From Climacium dendroides (Eukaryota; Streptophyta; Bryopsida; Hypnales; Climaciaceae), in the NCBI GenBank assembly GCA_950106755.1, contig OX467089.1, positions 26,703,345 through 26,767,344 of the forward strand: DNA of 64,000 bases, given 5' to 3'. The translations under genes and the position numbers were made by a program. Under the pieces are notes generated by a model. That model made no database searches. It had not been told where the DNA came from and saw only the letters and a program-made list of their open reading frames with translations. Numbering within the stretch: position 1 is the first letter of the stretch; each line of letters begins with the position of its first letter. This document shows, one piece after another, positions 1-12,749 of this stretch.

Positions 1-60
1 TGGACTTTGGATGAGGTTGGAGTTGGATTGGGTTTGGGATTGGGTTGGGTTCGGGTTGGG
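1..60. repeat. G/T-rich low-complexity tract
   Basis: The first 60 bases are built of irregular ggatt/gggtt/gggttc words on the plus strand. The spacing is irregular and it is not a clean plant telomere heptamer, so I call it simple low-complexity sequence. Confidence 0.6.
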
Positions 61-556
61 GGAATTAAAAAAATATTTAATTTGAATTGGGGTTGGATTG
101 GAAAGTTAGAAAAAATATATTTAATTTGGGTGGAGAGGTAGGGTGAACCTCTACCTCACTATCCACCCAAAAGATAGGTTATAAAGATCACTCTCCATAA
201 ATATCATTTTTCTTTGACTCTATAGATTAACTTCCAATTCAAGACATGAATCACTCAACAGTACTACATCCATAACAATGACACATACCATCAGCCCATA
301 CACGATTGATTCCTTACCATTCCAGCATGCTTACAACAATAGTTATAACACAATAGAAAATCACAATTTCATAACACATTTGTCCATTGCCACACAATAG
401 GTTTCAACTTCACAAAATTCATCACCATGGCAAACTACATTCAGTTGAATACAACACATTCAAACTACCAATTTCCAATCAAATCTCCACATTATATTTC
501 ATCACAATTTTACAATTGTTCTTCATTTCTTTTCCAGCCTCACTCCAATATTGGCA
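61..556. other. Gene-free AT-rich stretch
   Basis: Only short overlapping open frames occur here, with no recognisable domain or coding bias. I see no gene. Confidence 0.5.
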
Positions 557-559
557 TTA

Positions 560-731
560 CACTAGTAGAAAACGCAGAAATTTCTGTTGTTTCAGTGACG
601 TTGTTTTGGTCACCGAACAACAGATTTCTGTTGAAATTTATAGATTTCTATAAATTTCAACAGAAATCTGTTGTTCGGTGACCAAAACAACGTCACCGAA
701 ACAACAGAAATTTCTGCGTTTTCTACTAGTG
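560..731. mobile_element. Palindromic CACTA-like MITE, 172 bp
   Basis: The element begins CACTAGTAGAAAA and ends with its reverse complement. The arms pair over the whole length, with a 4-base central loop around 645 and one mismatch that I found. It is flanked by TTA at 557-559 and TTA at 732-734, the 3-bp target duplication expected of CACTA (En/Spm) elements. It has no coding capacity. Parts of the arms (the ttttggtc and agaaatctgttg words) recur in the MITEs at 34.7 and 50.8 kb, so they are probably one family. Transcribed, it would form a near-perfect hairpin. Confidence 0.85.
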
Positions 732-734
732 TTA

Positions 735-2853
735 TATCATTCGATTCAACACAATCAAAACCAAACACCAGTACAATAGAAACTTAACTCCTCACGATCT
801 ACTAAATTCTACAAAACAAAACTATAGAGCGCTCCATACATTGCTAGCCTCCACCATATAGGAACTCTAGACTCTCTTCTAGATTGAGAACCATAGGAAA
901 TCACAATCGCTCTTCACCACCCTCACCTTATAGGTAGTAATTGTCTCAATAGGTTGGCACCCCATTCATTCACTTCATTCCATGAACAAATAATGTTCAA
1001 TAACAAAAACTACTACTAATTGGTAAGAACTAAGTATTAACACTTCAAATGCCCTAGTACTATGGAAAAATTAGGAAATCGACAAAATTTAACTATTGGG
1101 CATCTATTCCCTATAGATTCTATAACTATAAACCCCTAAATCCTCAAAAGCCAAAAACATCATTGCTTTTGAAGTACTATAGATCTAAATTTCTAAACCT
1201 ACTCAAATGAAAAAAACTTCAAACTTTAAAGTGATTCAAAACCAGCATACAAACACATTGGTGAAAGAAAATATTATTCGATTCACTCATTGTGTCTACA
1301 AAATGGCTTTGAAATGTTAAAAAATTGAAAAAATAACACATATGAGGCTCAACCTCCTTCTACTGAAATGCTTCTTAGTCACTCATAACCTCTTGGATTG
1401 ATATGAAATTTTATCCACACAAACTAAACTAGTATGCACAACTTTCTCTAAATTTTTATTTATTGAAAATGGACACTATATGAAGAAGAAACAAGACACC
1501 AAAGTTCACTGTATTCCAAAAATGTTGGAATTTTGAACTTCAAATTGCTCTTAAACATTCAAAACATCTTGGATTGACATGGAAATTTTATCACAATAAC
1601 TAGACTTCAAGGGAAACGTAACTCAACAAATTTTATTGAAAAAAAATATTAGAGGAAGGAGATATAAGACTCCAAAGTTGCAACCACCAAAAGCAGTTCA
1701 CTTAAACTCAAATTGAACCTCTAAACTTTGATTGGCTTACAAAAAATCATTACATTTTGGATTGATTTGAAACTTTTACCACACAAACTAGAAAAGAGAG
1801 CACAAATTTTCCAACAAGTTTTATTGAATTCAAACATTGTATGCAAAATTACAACATTTTGGCATGAATTTAAACTATGTGAAAGTACTTTTAGTCCCCT
1901 AGGGTGTTTAGAGGTTAAAATGAATTACATTTAACAAGTTTTAATATGAATTTGCTAAGAAGGAAATAAAAATTTAACATGATTCTTTTGACAATTTTTT
2001 ATTAAAACCTTTCTAAAATTATTACAAATAAAATATTTTAACAAGTTTTATTGGATCTTAACAAAATCTTAACACCACAAATATATGTATCCCCCCTTGA
2101 ATCAAGGTTATGTTATAATCTAGGGAGGATTTTGTACTATTGGCCCAAACAATTTTGATAGAGAATTGTTAAGATCCCTACCATATCTACACACAAAGTA
2201 TCAATTTGCAAACAAAAGACTCCTAAAATTTGCCTTGAAAAAAATTCAATTGTGGAAAGTTTTATTCATTTTATTGAAGTGTCTCAATTGAATTAACACT
2301 TGTTATATTCTAAATTTTGAGGCATACTTGAAATGAGATTTCTATGGGCATTCAACCTTGAAAACGGCCTTATTAGACATGTTTAGACCAACAAATTGTC
2401 ATACAATATACGACGTCAGACCGATAACATGACACTTAAACCCTAAAATGTGTTCAACAAGACAACTATAGGCTTTGATGTTCACTAAGTTAGTGGAATA
2501 GAAGCAATTCTTATAGTTTGAATTGTTTCCTCAAAAGAAGCAACCACTCCAAATAGCAAATCATGACCTAATTCTAACAACTTCAACATGTTCAATGTAA
2601 GTCGTTGGAGTCAAATATATCTTTGATTATCTTTATAAGAGATGGAATAATCACTAAATGATAGTACTCATATACAAATCAATGAGCAAGAGGCCAACCA
2701 ACATACTCCTATAAACACTACAAGCTTTTGTTTTGAGGGTCCAAAATAAGTACCAACATATTGTAAGTTTTGCTTTTGTAGAAAGTTTTTGCAAATCCCA
2801 AATACAATCAAGAATACAATTCAATTATTTTCATTGCCATGCCAACCATGCAT
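735..2853. other. Gene-free AT-rich stretch
   Basis: I see no domain-bearing frame. The region from 1330 to 1960 repeats a loose motif (actt...ttggattgatatgaaattttatcacac...) three or four times, which suggests old, degenerate direct repeats of roughly 160-200 bp. Confidence 0.4.
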
Positions 2854-2856
2854 AAC

Positions 2857-3092
2857 CACTGTAAGAAACCTTTATTTTATGTGACATTTTATAATTTTTG
2901 AAGATAGATTTTAGGTGACGTTGAATAAAACAACTTGTGTTTTTATATCAATAATAATGTCCAATATAACATTTAAATGTTAAATTGGACGTTATTATTG
3001 ACATAAAAACATAGGTTGCTTTATTTGATGTCTCCTAAAATCTATCTGCAAAAATTATAAAACATCATATAAAATATGGGTTTCTTATAGTA
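2857..3092. mobile_element. Palindromic CACTA-like MITE, 236 bp
   Basis: The left end reads CACTGTAAGAAACC and the right end, reverse complemented, TACTATAAGAAACC. The arms are complementary over most of the element: the word gatagattttaggtgac on the left pairs with its counterpart near 3030-3045, and the centre is near 2975. AAC at 2854-2856 and AAC at 3093-3095 form a 3-bp target-site duplication. Non-coding. It is more diverged than the copy at 560-731. Confidence 0.8.
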
Positions 3093-3095
3093 AAC

Positions 3096-5368
3096 ATTCA
3101 ATAGTAATAGAAGGGCTACCTTCTCTTGGATAGAATGATGTAAAATATTCTACAACATTTCATCTGGAATATAGAATGGTGTGGAATATTCTACATCCAA
3201 CATTAGATAAATGGCCACGCATTGTATTTTCTCAAATTGTAAGAAAAAGAGCTATTGGGTAGGAAATAAAGAGTGGTAATCAATAATTTCATGTATTTTG
3301 ACATCTATAAATTAAAGGAAGTGAACTATCACGATAATGGTTAGCTTGATTGGCTAGACCTAGCCGATAAGCCTTATTAAGAATCTTGCATACGACAATC
3401 AATAATTGATGAGACTGACTTCCAAGAAGAAGAGTCAATATGAGTAATTCGAGGCCCTAAGTGATGGAAACTACCATGAAACCGTGGATGGAATTCATAA
3501 ATGATAGCTGAAGAGAGGAAAAGGTAGCATCTCTAAAGGCAACTAAATGTTATGTGCAAAAGTACAAAATCTTCACATTGCCTAGTGGTTCATTTGGGCC
3601 ATCGATTTCATTGAAATTTCTTTTGCTTTAACCAACGCATTAAAAAGTAATATGTATCCTCAAGATTGATTCAATGTACACTGACAAAGAACTAGATTGA
3701 ATTTTTCAATTACTACCCTAACCATTGCCCATGTGAGACCACTTAGGACTTGAGTCTTTTAATTGCAAGATTTAGCATTGGTACTAAACTTTGATGGTGG
3801 CTAAGTATTAAAGAGTCTCTATTTGCAACTTATTTTCAATTTATCAAAAACACTCACATAATCAATACCAATCAATTTATATGATTAAAACATGGTTTCA
3901 ATTAATCAATGAGATTCCTTAATAACTACTAATAACTAAATATATAGCTCACAACTATTGTTTACTACCATCCCAACTACTATACCCTATTGGCAAGTTT
4001 GTGACATCAACACCAAATATTTATTTAAAGTAGAATAACAATGTTTGGTGGAAAAACAATATTATTGATATTTTTTCATTTATATTAAATGATGAGTTTG
4101 GCATTCATCCAAATAGTTGTTAATAATTCATGGATGTTTCTTCCTAAATTCATATGAAGTGGTAGCTAATATAATATTTCCCTAAATTTGCCCTAATCTT
4201 ATTTTGTTTTCAATTCACTTCTAATTGTATTCTATGAGAGATTTATTCCTTTTTTTCTTGTACCAATCTTTGTGTTGATGAGTTCAAATGGCAAAACAAA
4301 ATATTTTAAATTATATGTTTTGTATTGTCAATAAAAAAGAGATGGAGGAGTGTTTGGAGAGAGGTTTTCCAACACTTAGTAGCAAATTAGAGATGGAACA
4401 TGCATTGTAAAAAAAGTCTAAAAACGGCCAATTGGAAGACCTCAGAATCAAATAGAGGTTGTGTTGTTGGCTCTAAAAGTAAAATTAGAAGAACAAAAAT
4501 CAAATAAGGCAATAGTTAGAGGACCCTACACTAACTGTAATTTTGCCAATATTATAGAAGCCAATCTATGCCATTGTGATTCAACACAAACACCTCTCAT
4601 TTGCTTTGATTTACTTACGCACTAAGCACAAATTACTAGAACAAACTTGCAATATTTATAATTAGCTTTCTAAAGGCTATCTATTTGGGTGGTTTACAAA
4701 TAAAGAGAAGGGTACAAGTAGTACATTACAAACAAGTCTTTTTCTTTTACCAGTGGCACACAATATGCTCACATCTTTTCACAATTTCTTAAACGGAAGA
4801 AGGAAATGATCAACATGCTTGAAAGCCACTGCAATACAAGACAACCCTTATATATAGCACATTAGTAGAAAATGAAGGGTTTTGTGACTACAATAGCAAT
4901 TGGTTTTGGGATTGCATCAAATATCTGCGATTGGTGAGAATCTAGAGGTCCCTTGTTGCTATGTGTAAGCCCTGGGATTGTCATTTGGGACTCAATTCTT
5001 TCTTTTTTCCGCTTTTGCTCATATTTACCCTTAATTATTAACAAAAGATAGAAAAAGAGAGTTAGCATTGTGTTTGGAGGAATTCCCTACAAATACAATG
5101 TTAAGTTTCTAAACACATGGAAGTGCATAAAATGCTTTCAAATTCCCGATGAATTGGAATCTAATTAAGAGTTAAATAGAAATCGGCCCAATCGACATTT
5201 TGATAACAAAGTACTTAAAATTGGGAATAATTTGATTTTACCACAACCAACCACAATAGGAGGATGGAAGTGAAGGATAAAATCTAGAAGCATCTTCTTT
5301 TATACTAGGAATCTCTACCACGGCATTTTCATTGAAAGTTTCTATCTAATTCTACATTTGGTGGAAAT
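3096..5368. other. Gene-free AT-rich stretch
   Basis: I recognise no gene or element. The 68-residue minus-strand frame around 4862-5068 is charged and low in complexity with no recognisable domain, and I do not support it as a gene. Confidence 0.4.
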
Positions 5369-5412
5369 TGCTCAATCGCTCTTTCTTAAATTTAAGAAAG
5401 AGCAATTGAGCA
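5369..5412. repeat. 44-bp perfect-type palindrome
   Basis: tgctcaatcgctctttctta is followed directly by its reverse complement with one mismatch and no loop. It could be a cruciform or the residue of a collapsed foldback element. No terminal duplication is obvious. Confidence 0.6.
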
Positions 5413-7115
5413 TCAAGGACAGGTGTTTTTTTTAGCTTAAAGACATGTTTGGAAAATAATGGTGGAGTTGGTTCATTCAGATTCCCTTGTATGGGGATGA
5501 TTCCCCTCTGGAGGGATTAAAATTGAGAGAGGTAATTTTGTTTCTTTTTCACCAGGTGCAATTTGGTCTTGCAAATTTACATGGACTTTGGGACTTCCTA
5601 GAAGTTATCCAAAAAGTTTTGTAATTTTCTAAATTGCAAAAGATGACTCCATGGGAAGTCAACCTTTTTTACCGAGGTTTGGAAAATCGTATAAATTCTC
5701 TAGGTAATAAAAAAATCCCACTAATAATTAGGAGAGTGTGTTTTAGCATGAATAAGTTTCTAATCAAATTTTGTGACATTCCGACATTGACAACTACCCA
5801 AACTAGTAGTGCCAACAAATTTTAACGAAAATTTAAAATATTCGACAAGGTGCCTGACAAACCAAGAGCATACAAAGTCCAAATCAAGTCATCTTAGACT
5901 CTTTTTCTTATTTTCTTGGACCTTCCGACAACCTTGATGAGTCAAAATTACCAAAAAGTACAAATTTCTAAAATTAGATTTTTTTCGCCTTTTCATTGGA
6001 TTAGAAAACATTATCTTTTGTGAATTTTTGGCCAGGAAGTTGGGGGTTAGGGTCTTCTAGGCTAATTTGGATCTTTTGAAGCCAACATCGTAGTCCATTT
6101 CTCATTTGGAGCTTTCCTCCTAAAGTTATAGAGCGACTAGCAATAGGGTAGAAATTGACGTAGTAATTGTTAGTTTTTATAGTTTTTACTTACCTAGGTA
6201 GTTTTAGAGTAAATGGAGAAGGTGGGGTCCTTGAAAATGTATAAAGGGCTCCCACTAAGTAACTCCCTTTGCACTCCTTTCTTGCATTTTGTATTTGGTC
6301 ACTCGCGACCATGTTGTTGAGAATTTTTGGTATTGTGCCAAAATCTTCTTGTTGTTTGCATTCTCGAGCTTTGTTCTTTGATTTCTAATTGATGTTGCAT
6401 TTTTGAGCTTGAATCAAAGGACGTGGAGTTCCCTTTGCTCTAGCTTGCTAATTATTGATGTGTTTTGAGTCTTTGAGCCAATTGTTGCCTTGTTTGAGTT
6501 TTTGAAGTTCTTTATACTAATCCCTCCGTTTGGGCCTTTGTTGTGTGGGATTTTGCGACTTATTGTTGAAGAAAATCCCCCCAAAGCTCAAGAAAGGAGA
6601 CTTTGTGGGTTTAAGATTTGTCTCAAAAATACTAACCATTTTATATTGAGCTTTTTTGTATGGGATTTTACAACTTTTGTTGAAGAAAATCCCCTTGAAG
6701 CCTTGACGTGAAAAATAAGTGGTCCAAGTGTGTTTATTAATGTATTTTGGAGAAGTTGAGTGAGAATCAACCTTCATATATTAGGTACTTTTGATTGATA
6801 CTAATTTATTGTGGTTTTTGCTTCAAATTTGGGGCTTAATTCCCCTGGACAACAAAACTTTGGCTTTGAATATTTTAAGTTTATCCAATTTTAGACTAAC
6901 CTTTGTCAAATTTGGCTTATAATTTGGGACTTCAATTAACACCCCATATGGCAAAGCTTTGCACTTTTGCTAAACTTTTAAGTCAAATTTTAATATTATT
7001 TTTTGGTAGTTTTGTTTAGAATTTTGGGGCAAAGCTCCCTATACGCGGAAGCTTTGCACCCCCTTGATTCCAATTTAGTTTGAAAATTAGTGGGTCTCCA
7101 ATAGGAGAACCAAAT

Positions 7116-7127
7116 TGGCGAGCAACA
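7116..7127 (+). other. PBS-like motif
   Basis: TGGCGAGCAACA lies just after the conserved 'ccaataggaga' block in both copies of the repeat (also 47955-47966 and 62070-62081). A TGG start at an LTR/leader boundary is the usual form of a tRNA primer-binding site, but I could not match it to a specific tRNA. Confidence 0.3.
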
Positions 7128-7722
7128 TCCAAGATTATCTTGGCCTGGTCAAACTGAGTTGACTGCAGCTTGACCCCGTCTTGAGCATGTAGATCACCAT
7201 CTGTTGCACTCCATGCCATCTCCAAACTCACATCCACTCAAATTTTCCACTCTAAAGCAATATATTCAAAATTTGCAATTGAACTGAAGTGCAATTGTGA
7301 ATCAAGTTGGAGGTTATCAAGTTTGCATTTAGAAAGAGAGCTAAAAAATCAAGGTAAACCATATTTCAAATTAGTTTGACATTTTAGACATAGTTAGATT
7401 AGTATTCAAAGTCAAAATAGGAAAAAAAACCCTTAAAAGAGTAGTTTGACTTTGAACAGTTTAAGTTTGTGGCTAATATAAAAAGGTAAACCCAACTTGT
7501 TTAAATTTTGGTTGACCTTTAAGCCATTAGAAATAGTTTTTTGATTAGAATATTTAGATTTGAATTTTCAACAAAAATCTCAAAAGGGAAGAAAAAATAG
7601 GAAAAACATAAAGAAAATTAGATTAAAAATTGGAACAAGAAAAGAAATTAGATCTCCTCCTTTGACCAAAAATACCACCAAAAATACAAATTAAAGACAA
7701 AAATACAAGAAATACGAAAGCA

Positions 7723-7794
7723 ATGGCTGAGGTATACGATCAAGTTGTGGTGGTGGAAATTTACAATGAGGGCAACAAGAATGTTAAATTTGAG
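7723..7794 (+). CDS. Possible short first exon inside the LTR-like repeat
   Basis: An ATG opens 24 codons (beginning MAEVYDQVVVVE) and runs in phase 0 into GAG|GTGAGC, a consensus splice donor. At the same place in the homologous repeat (48998-49063) a different 22-codon frame also ends at GAG|GTATGT in phase 0. Both are acidic and rich in Val/Ile. The matching position, phase and donor suggest a real spliced leader exon of the element, but I could not find the downstream exon. It may be coincidence. Confidence 0.25.
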
Positions 7795-9419
7795 GTGAGC
7801 GTATAAACTCCACCCCTTAATTGTAGTTCAATTTTGCGTACAATTTGAAAATCAATTTAGCCTTAGGACTGCAAGTAGTCATTAAATTTAGTTCATTAGG
7901 ATAATTTAAAATTTAGGATTTGAATTTAGAATCAGATAGGAAATTTCACTAGCTTTCCAAAGATATATTACACTTCAAAATCCAACAAAAATTCTAGAAG
8001 TTATGCACGGATGAAGTTTGATATATAATTGGATGAAATTTTAAAATTTCATTTAGAGGAAGAATTAGAAGGGGATTAAAGAATTTAGAATAACATAAAT
8101 CCAAAGAGAGGGAAAAATAGAATAATTCTTAAAGAAAAAAAACCAAAGAGTAAATTGGATGAACCGGATAACGGTCCAAATTCACTTTTAAAGAATAATT
8201 GGATTCCGGAGTAGGAAAAAACCTCAAGAAGGGTAAAAGTCAAAAGCAAAAGTCAAAATAACCTCTAAAATGGTAAACGTAGAAGTAGGATTAAAATAAA
8301 ATTACCTTGAATGAAAAATCATAGTAAAAATAGATGAAAGATTGAAATATCCAAAAGAATCTTAAAAATAATTTAAAATCTAGATTAAAATGAAATCAAA
8401 GATAAAAGATAGAAGTAATTTTGAAATTCAAAGGTAAAAAAAATTAACAGGGTAAGTTGGTAAACCAGACAACGATGAAACTTCCACTGTAAACAATTTT
8501 TACCTAGACAATCAAAAGTAAGAAGATAAAAGTAGAACATCAAAGATAAAGCTAATTAACCTTGGAAGTAGAAGTAGAATAAAAAATTATCCAAAGTAGT
8601 AAGAAACGTTTAAGACTTTATCCATTAGGTCAGAAAATAGCCAAATGATAAGTTAGGGTTGGAATTTTTAGAGAATATTCCTAAGATTCCAAAACTAACT
8701 TTTCCTCTAAATCGGATTGATAGTAAAAGATCTAAAGTAGAATGAAGATTTAAACAAAAGTAAGTTGAAATTGAATGAAAATCAATCAAGTTGACCAAAT
8801 AAGTCAGAATTGAGGTAGAAGTTAAAAAATAGAAAATAACCCAAAAATCCAAAATCAATTCCAATAGTTAGAATAGAATCAAGACTTATAAACTTCCATC
8901 ATTTACCAAGAATTTATCAATTAGAAATAGGATTTAGTAACAAAGCTCCATTGCTTGGAAGGCAGCTCATTTACTACTACCACTCACCCATAGAATTTCT
9001 CAAATTTACTTAGAACCCAGTTGTGCATGTTTGGTTTCAAGGTTGAAGATTAAAACACTCACACTATGAACAAGTTTTTTAGTCATATTGTAGTTGTAAG
9101 GCAAAACGGGATGGTTTCTCATTTGTCAACTCACTTAGAACTTCATTGATGCGCTTTATGATGTAGTTGCTTATATATTATTTGTTGCTATATGAGGTCG
9201 ATCACTCAATCAGTGACTTGTACAATTCATTGGCAACTCATTCACAATTAATGTTTGTGATTTGTTTGTGACTAATTTATGACTCATTTGCATCTCATTT
9301 GTAATTTCATTATGACTTGTCTATGACTCATATGCGTCTTCATTGGGACTCATCCACAACTTGTTTGGAACTTGTATATTTATAGATTTTAAATTATTAA
9401 TCTCAATGATTTGTAAATT

Positions 9420-9785
9420 GCAAAATTTCAGAACTACCTTTTTTCTAGATTTTAGAATTTCAGATCTACCTTTTTCTAGATTTTTGGATTTCAGATTTGA
9501 CTTTTTTTTAGATTTTTGAATTTCAAATCTTTTTTTGAATTTCAAATCTATTTTTTTTTAGATTTAAAAATATCAAATCTACCTTCTTCCTAGATTTCAA
9601 AAATTCAAATATTGGTATTCAATAGATTTCATTGGTTTAAGAAACCTTACAATTTTATAGATTTTAAAATTTCTTGGATTTTAAATATATTTTGATTTCT
9701 ACAGATTGTGAAAATCTAGAAATTGTAGAAATCTATACTCTATAGAAATCTAGAAATCATAGAAATCTAGAAATTGTAAAAATCT
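9420..9785. repeat. Degenerate short tandem repeats
   Basis: From 9420 to about 9615 a unit of roughly 33-37 bp (ctagattttngaatttcaga plus a T-run) recurs about five times. From about 9695 to 9785 a shorter unit (gaaatctagaaatnntag) recurs. The lysine-rich minus-strand frame across this region is a product of the repeats. Confidence 0.6.
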
Positions 9786-9864
9786 TAGAATTAAATCAAC
9801 AAAATTCATTGCATAAGACTACAACTTACAAGTCTTATATGCTCAACCTAATGGTACTCTTTAC

Positions 9865-9912
9865 AATTGATATGAGACAATTGATATGGGACAATTGATA
9901 TAAGACAAATGA
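9865..9912. repeat. 14-bp tandem repeat, three copies
   Basis: The word acaattgatatgag occurs three times in succession with one or two changes. It is a simple minisatellite in an AT-rich spacer. Confidence 0.6.
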
Positions 9913-10004
9913 GAATGAACTTAAGAAGAAATTAGGAAACAACTAGAAAAGAACTAAGAAACATTTAGTGTATGACTTAAAAGCGACTAGAAAATGACTA
10001 GCTT

Positions 10005-10131
10005 GACTACTAGAAATTTTAATTTTTTTGTTGATTTAGTCACATTCATTTGGTTCATTTTCTATTGATTTCTATTCAAATCAACAAATTACCCTCCAAA
10101 TCAACAAAAAAATTGAATTTTCTAATAGTTG
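10005..10131. mobile_element. Small palindromic MITE
   Basis: The left arm gactactagaaattttaa is followed by ttttttgttgattt. The right arm is its reverse complement (aaatcaacaaaaaaattgaa, ending tctaatagttg), with a spacer of about 55 bp. The ends resemble the CACTACTAGAAAAT ends of the MITEs at 34.7 and 50.8 kb. Related gactag/gaaacaactag words flank it on both sides, so it appears to have landed inside a direct repeat (about 9920-10000 and 10135-10205). I saw no clear target duplication. Confidence 0.55.
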
Positions 10132-10269
10132 TAGGAAACGACTAAGAAACAATTAGTGTATGACTAGAAAGCCACCTAGAAACGACTAAAAAGTGACTAG
10201 GAAACAACTACAGTCATTTTACAATTGCAATCTTTTCCTAGTTGTTTCCTAGTCATTTTTTTCAACTAT

Positions 10270-11034
10270 AAATTGACTACTTTGCGACTAAAACAATGTA
10301 TCAATGGAACAAAACAACATAAAACAATTACTTTAGATTTGGTGCTAATAAAGAGGTCTTACAATCATAGGATAGTTGTATAGAACACTAGTTGCATAGT
10401 AGCCGGTTGTACCGTACATGTTTTTCTTTTAGTGGATATCATAAAGTGTAGACTGGTCCATATTGACAACTATAATGAATATTGAATGGAGAAGAACTCA
10501 CATTCATTCCAAATTTGAACTCTGTTACAACTCTCATAGTCCTATATTTCATTTTATGACTACTTTGTGACTAAAACAGCGGTATCTACTTCATTTTACA
10601 ACTTAAAATATTATACTAATGATGTGAAGCAATGACATCAAACAGTGACGTAAAAATTTGGTGCAAATAGAGAGGGCTATAGTCGCAAGATAGTTCTATA
10701 GGACACTTAGACACGTTTTAGCTAGTTGTAGTGAACATGTTTTTCTTCTAGTGGCAATAGTGTGACAAATGATTTTTACACTAATTTGCAAAGTTATTCC
10801 AAATTTAATTGCAAATAACTGAATAAGAGTGCCATTAGATTTAGGGTTTCACTCTACTAGATTTGTAAATTTGTTCTCAATCAATTAGGTTGGAACTATA
10901 GATTAGCAATAAATGCACGATTGTCATATCAGACGGAATCTCACTGTTCACGGACAGAATCGGACCGATTAGGGTTGACCGGCTGCAAACTTCAGAGGCT
11001 TATAACTTTTGCAAAAATACTTCAAATAGGGCAA
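10270..11034. other. Gene-free stretch with a diverged direct repeat
   Basis: Two segments, about 10255-10440 and about 10555-10755, share ttgactactttgcgactaaaac...gtgcnaatanagagg...tagttntatagnacact...tgtaccgnacatgtttttcttntagtgg. They look like two old copies of one element. No coding content. Confidence 0.45.
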
Positions 11035-11205
11035 AAGTTATACTCCACCCTCAAGACCAAACATGCACAACCAAGTTCTAAGTTAATTGGTTAAATTCTA
11101 TGGGTGATTGGGTTGTAGTAAATGAGCTGCCTTCCAAGTAATAGAGCTTTTTTACTAAATTCTATTTCTAATTCTAAATTGGTAAATTCTTGGTAAGTAT
11201 CTAAT
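11035..11205 (-). repeat. Inverted copy of the 8.88-9.06 kb segment
   Basis: The segment reads as the reverse complement of about 8880-9060: shared words include accaaacatgcacaac, attctatgggtga and gtaaatgagctgccttccaa. With the plus-oriented copy it makes an inverted pair about 2 kb apart, either two opposed insertions or an inversion in the 9-11 kb region. Confidence 0.6.
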
Positions 11206-12164
11206 CTACCCATTTAACTCCAAGTCTTTTAATTAAGAATCTAAAAACGTAGATGAAGTGATAATTTAGGTTTAGACCTTTAAAAGAAATTTTTCTTTCA
11301 ATTTTAGTTTTCAGCTACTTATAAAAGATTCCTAGAGATTTTCAAAAACATATGACACTTACACAAGGAGATTAGCAGAGTGTCTCCCCTCGGGGTATTA
11401 TATTCCAACATGCAGCTTTACCCATTCCCCCCCGACTTTTTGTTTTAAGCCAATCTTCCTATGTTAGAAAATAGATTTAAATTGATTAGGATATGAATGG
11501 ATGAAGCTTAGGAACAAAAATGGATGAGAATTAGCAAAAGTCATCTAAAAAATATAAAAATGAAAACTTAGAATTTATTAAAAAAACTCAAGTCTAAAAG
11601 TTTACCATATATTAACTTATTTAGGTGAGATTTAGCACCTTGGTACCAAAATAATTTATTTTAAAAATTTGGATAGCTCTACAACTTGTTTTGATTTTCT
11701 CGACTTTTGGCACTTTGCTCCTACTTTTTCGATACTCCCAATTTTGAACTATTTTTTTCTATTTATAAATTTTATTTTTTATTTTTTCTAAATTTTTTCA
11801 AGAATATTTTTTGGATATTCAAAATTAATACCAATGAATTTTTTTTTCAAGTTTTTAAAAATAGTTGGGCAATTTTTAAAATTTTAGACATGTTCCAAAT
11901 TTTCCTTGATTATTTATGAAACTAACCTATACGTAGGGTAATTAGAAGTTAATTTCAAGTTGTAGGTAGAAGTAATGAAGTTTTGAAGTACTAAGTAGCA
12001 ATCAAACGTCATCCATGCATAACTTTAGTAGAAAATTCCAAATCTTAAGAGTCTTAGCATTCTAGTACTACAAGAAACAAATTCTAAAACTCTAAAAATA
12101 TTAAATTGGCAGAAGAAGTCTAGAGTCTTTAGAATGAGGTAGATCACAATCTAGAATCTTTTAA

Positions 12165-12744
12165 CCTCTAAAGGACAATTATTCGTTGAGCGAACAATTC
12201 GAAATTTGAGTAGGTTCCTATGAAGTCAATTTTGGTTAGATGTTCACAAAATTTTCACACAAGGTGTGAATATGTATTTCCTTAGTGGGAATTTATTTAT
12301 TTATCCAATTGAGTGCCGAATCAAAAATTATGCTCCCTTGAACTTTTATAACAATTTGGGCAGCTTTAGAAAACTTTTGCAAAACTCCTCTTTTACTTCT
12401 AAAATTTGGCAAGTATGTAACTTACATGATATAAAAAGAAAATTTCAAAAAAATAACCATGTGTAGTGTAAAAATCTCACTCTAGGAGTTAAAGGTTGCT
12501 AGTCTTGTCGGGTAAGGTTGAATTTTTTTTTTCTAACTTCAAACATTATAATCTTTCAATCTGAGTGGTCAAAGTTTCTAAATTTTTTCCCATACATTTC
12601 CATAGTAGTCTAGTACAGTACAAATTTGTATGTTTGAATTTTGAAAAAGATAAAAAAAAATCATTTTTTTCTCACTGCCCTAAAAAATAGTAGTTTTTCA
12701 GTTTTCACAATATTTGCCTGAAATATGCTTCTGGCCTTTAGGGG
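12165..12744. mobile_element. TTAA-flanked (piggyBac-like) non-autonomous element, 580 bp
   Basis: The ends are CCTCTAAAGGAC and, reverse complemented, CCCCTAAAGGCC, each directly flanked by TTAA (12161-12164 and 12745-12748). TTAA target duplications with TIRs beginning CCC/CCT are the hallmark of piggyBac-type elements. The internal sequence is homologous to 35794-36269 and to the two ends of 51641-53303. No transposase frame is present. Confidence 0.55.
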
Positions 12745-12749
12745 TTAAA

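Larger units (their letters stand above)
5580..9060 (+). mobile_element. Degenerate LTR-retroelement-like repeat, copy 1
   Basis: This stretch is collinear with 46430-50120 and, off the window edge, 60545-64000. Shared landmarks in the same order are: ttttgtaattttctaaatt near 5617; the block ending gtggtcacg...gttgttgaattttttggta (6295-6340); gaagaaaatccc (6565 and 6680); the 'caataggagaccc' end; ttggcgagcaaca at 7115; a 'gatgaaccggataacggtc' word at 8160; and ccattgcttggaaggc near 8950. The order (regulatory-like block, TGG-starting PBS-like motif, short frame, long non-coding tail) suggests a coding-deficient LTR element. I found no second LTR and no gag/pol domain, so the class is tentative. 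Confidence 0.5.

Noticed and set aside
1..60. Telomere-like repeat
   Set aside because: The G/T words are irregular and no run of the plant heptamer is present.
9321..9545. 74-codon lysine-rich minus-strand protein
   Set aside because: It is a translation of the degenerate T-rich tandem repeat.
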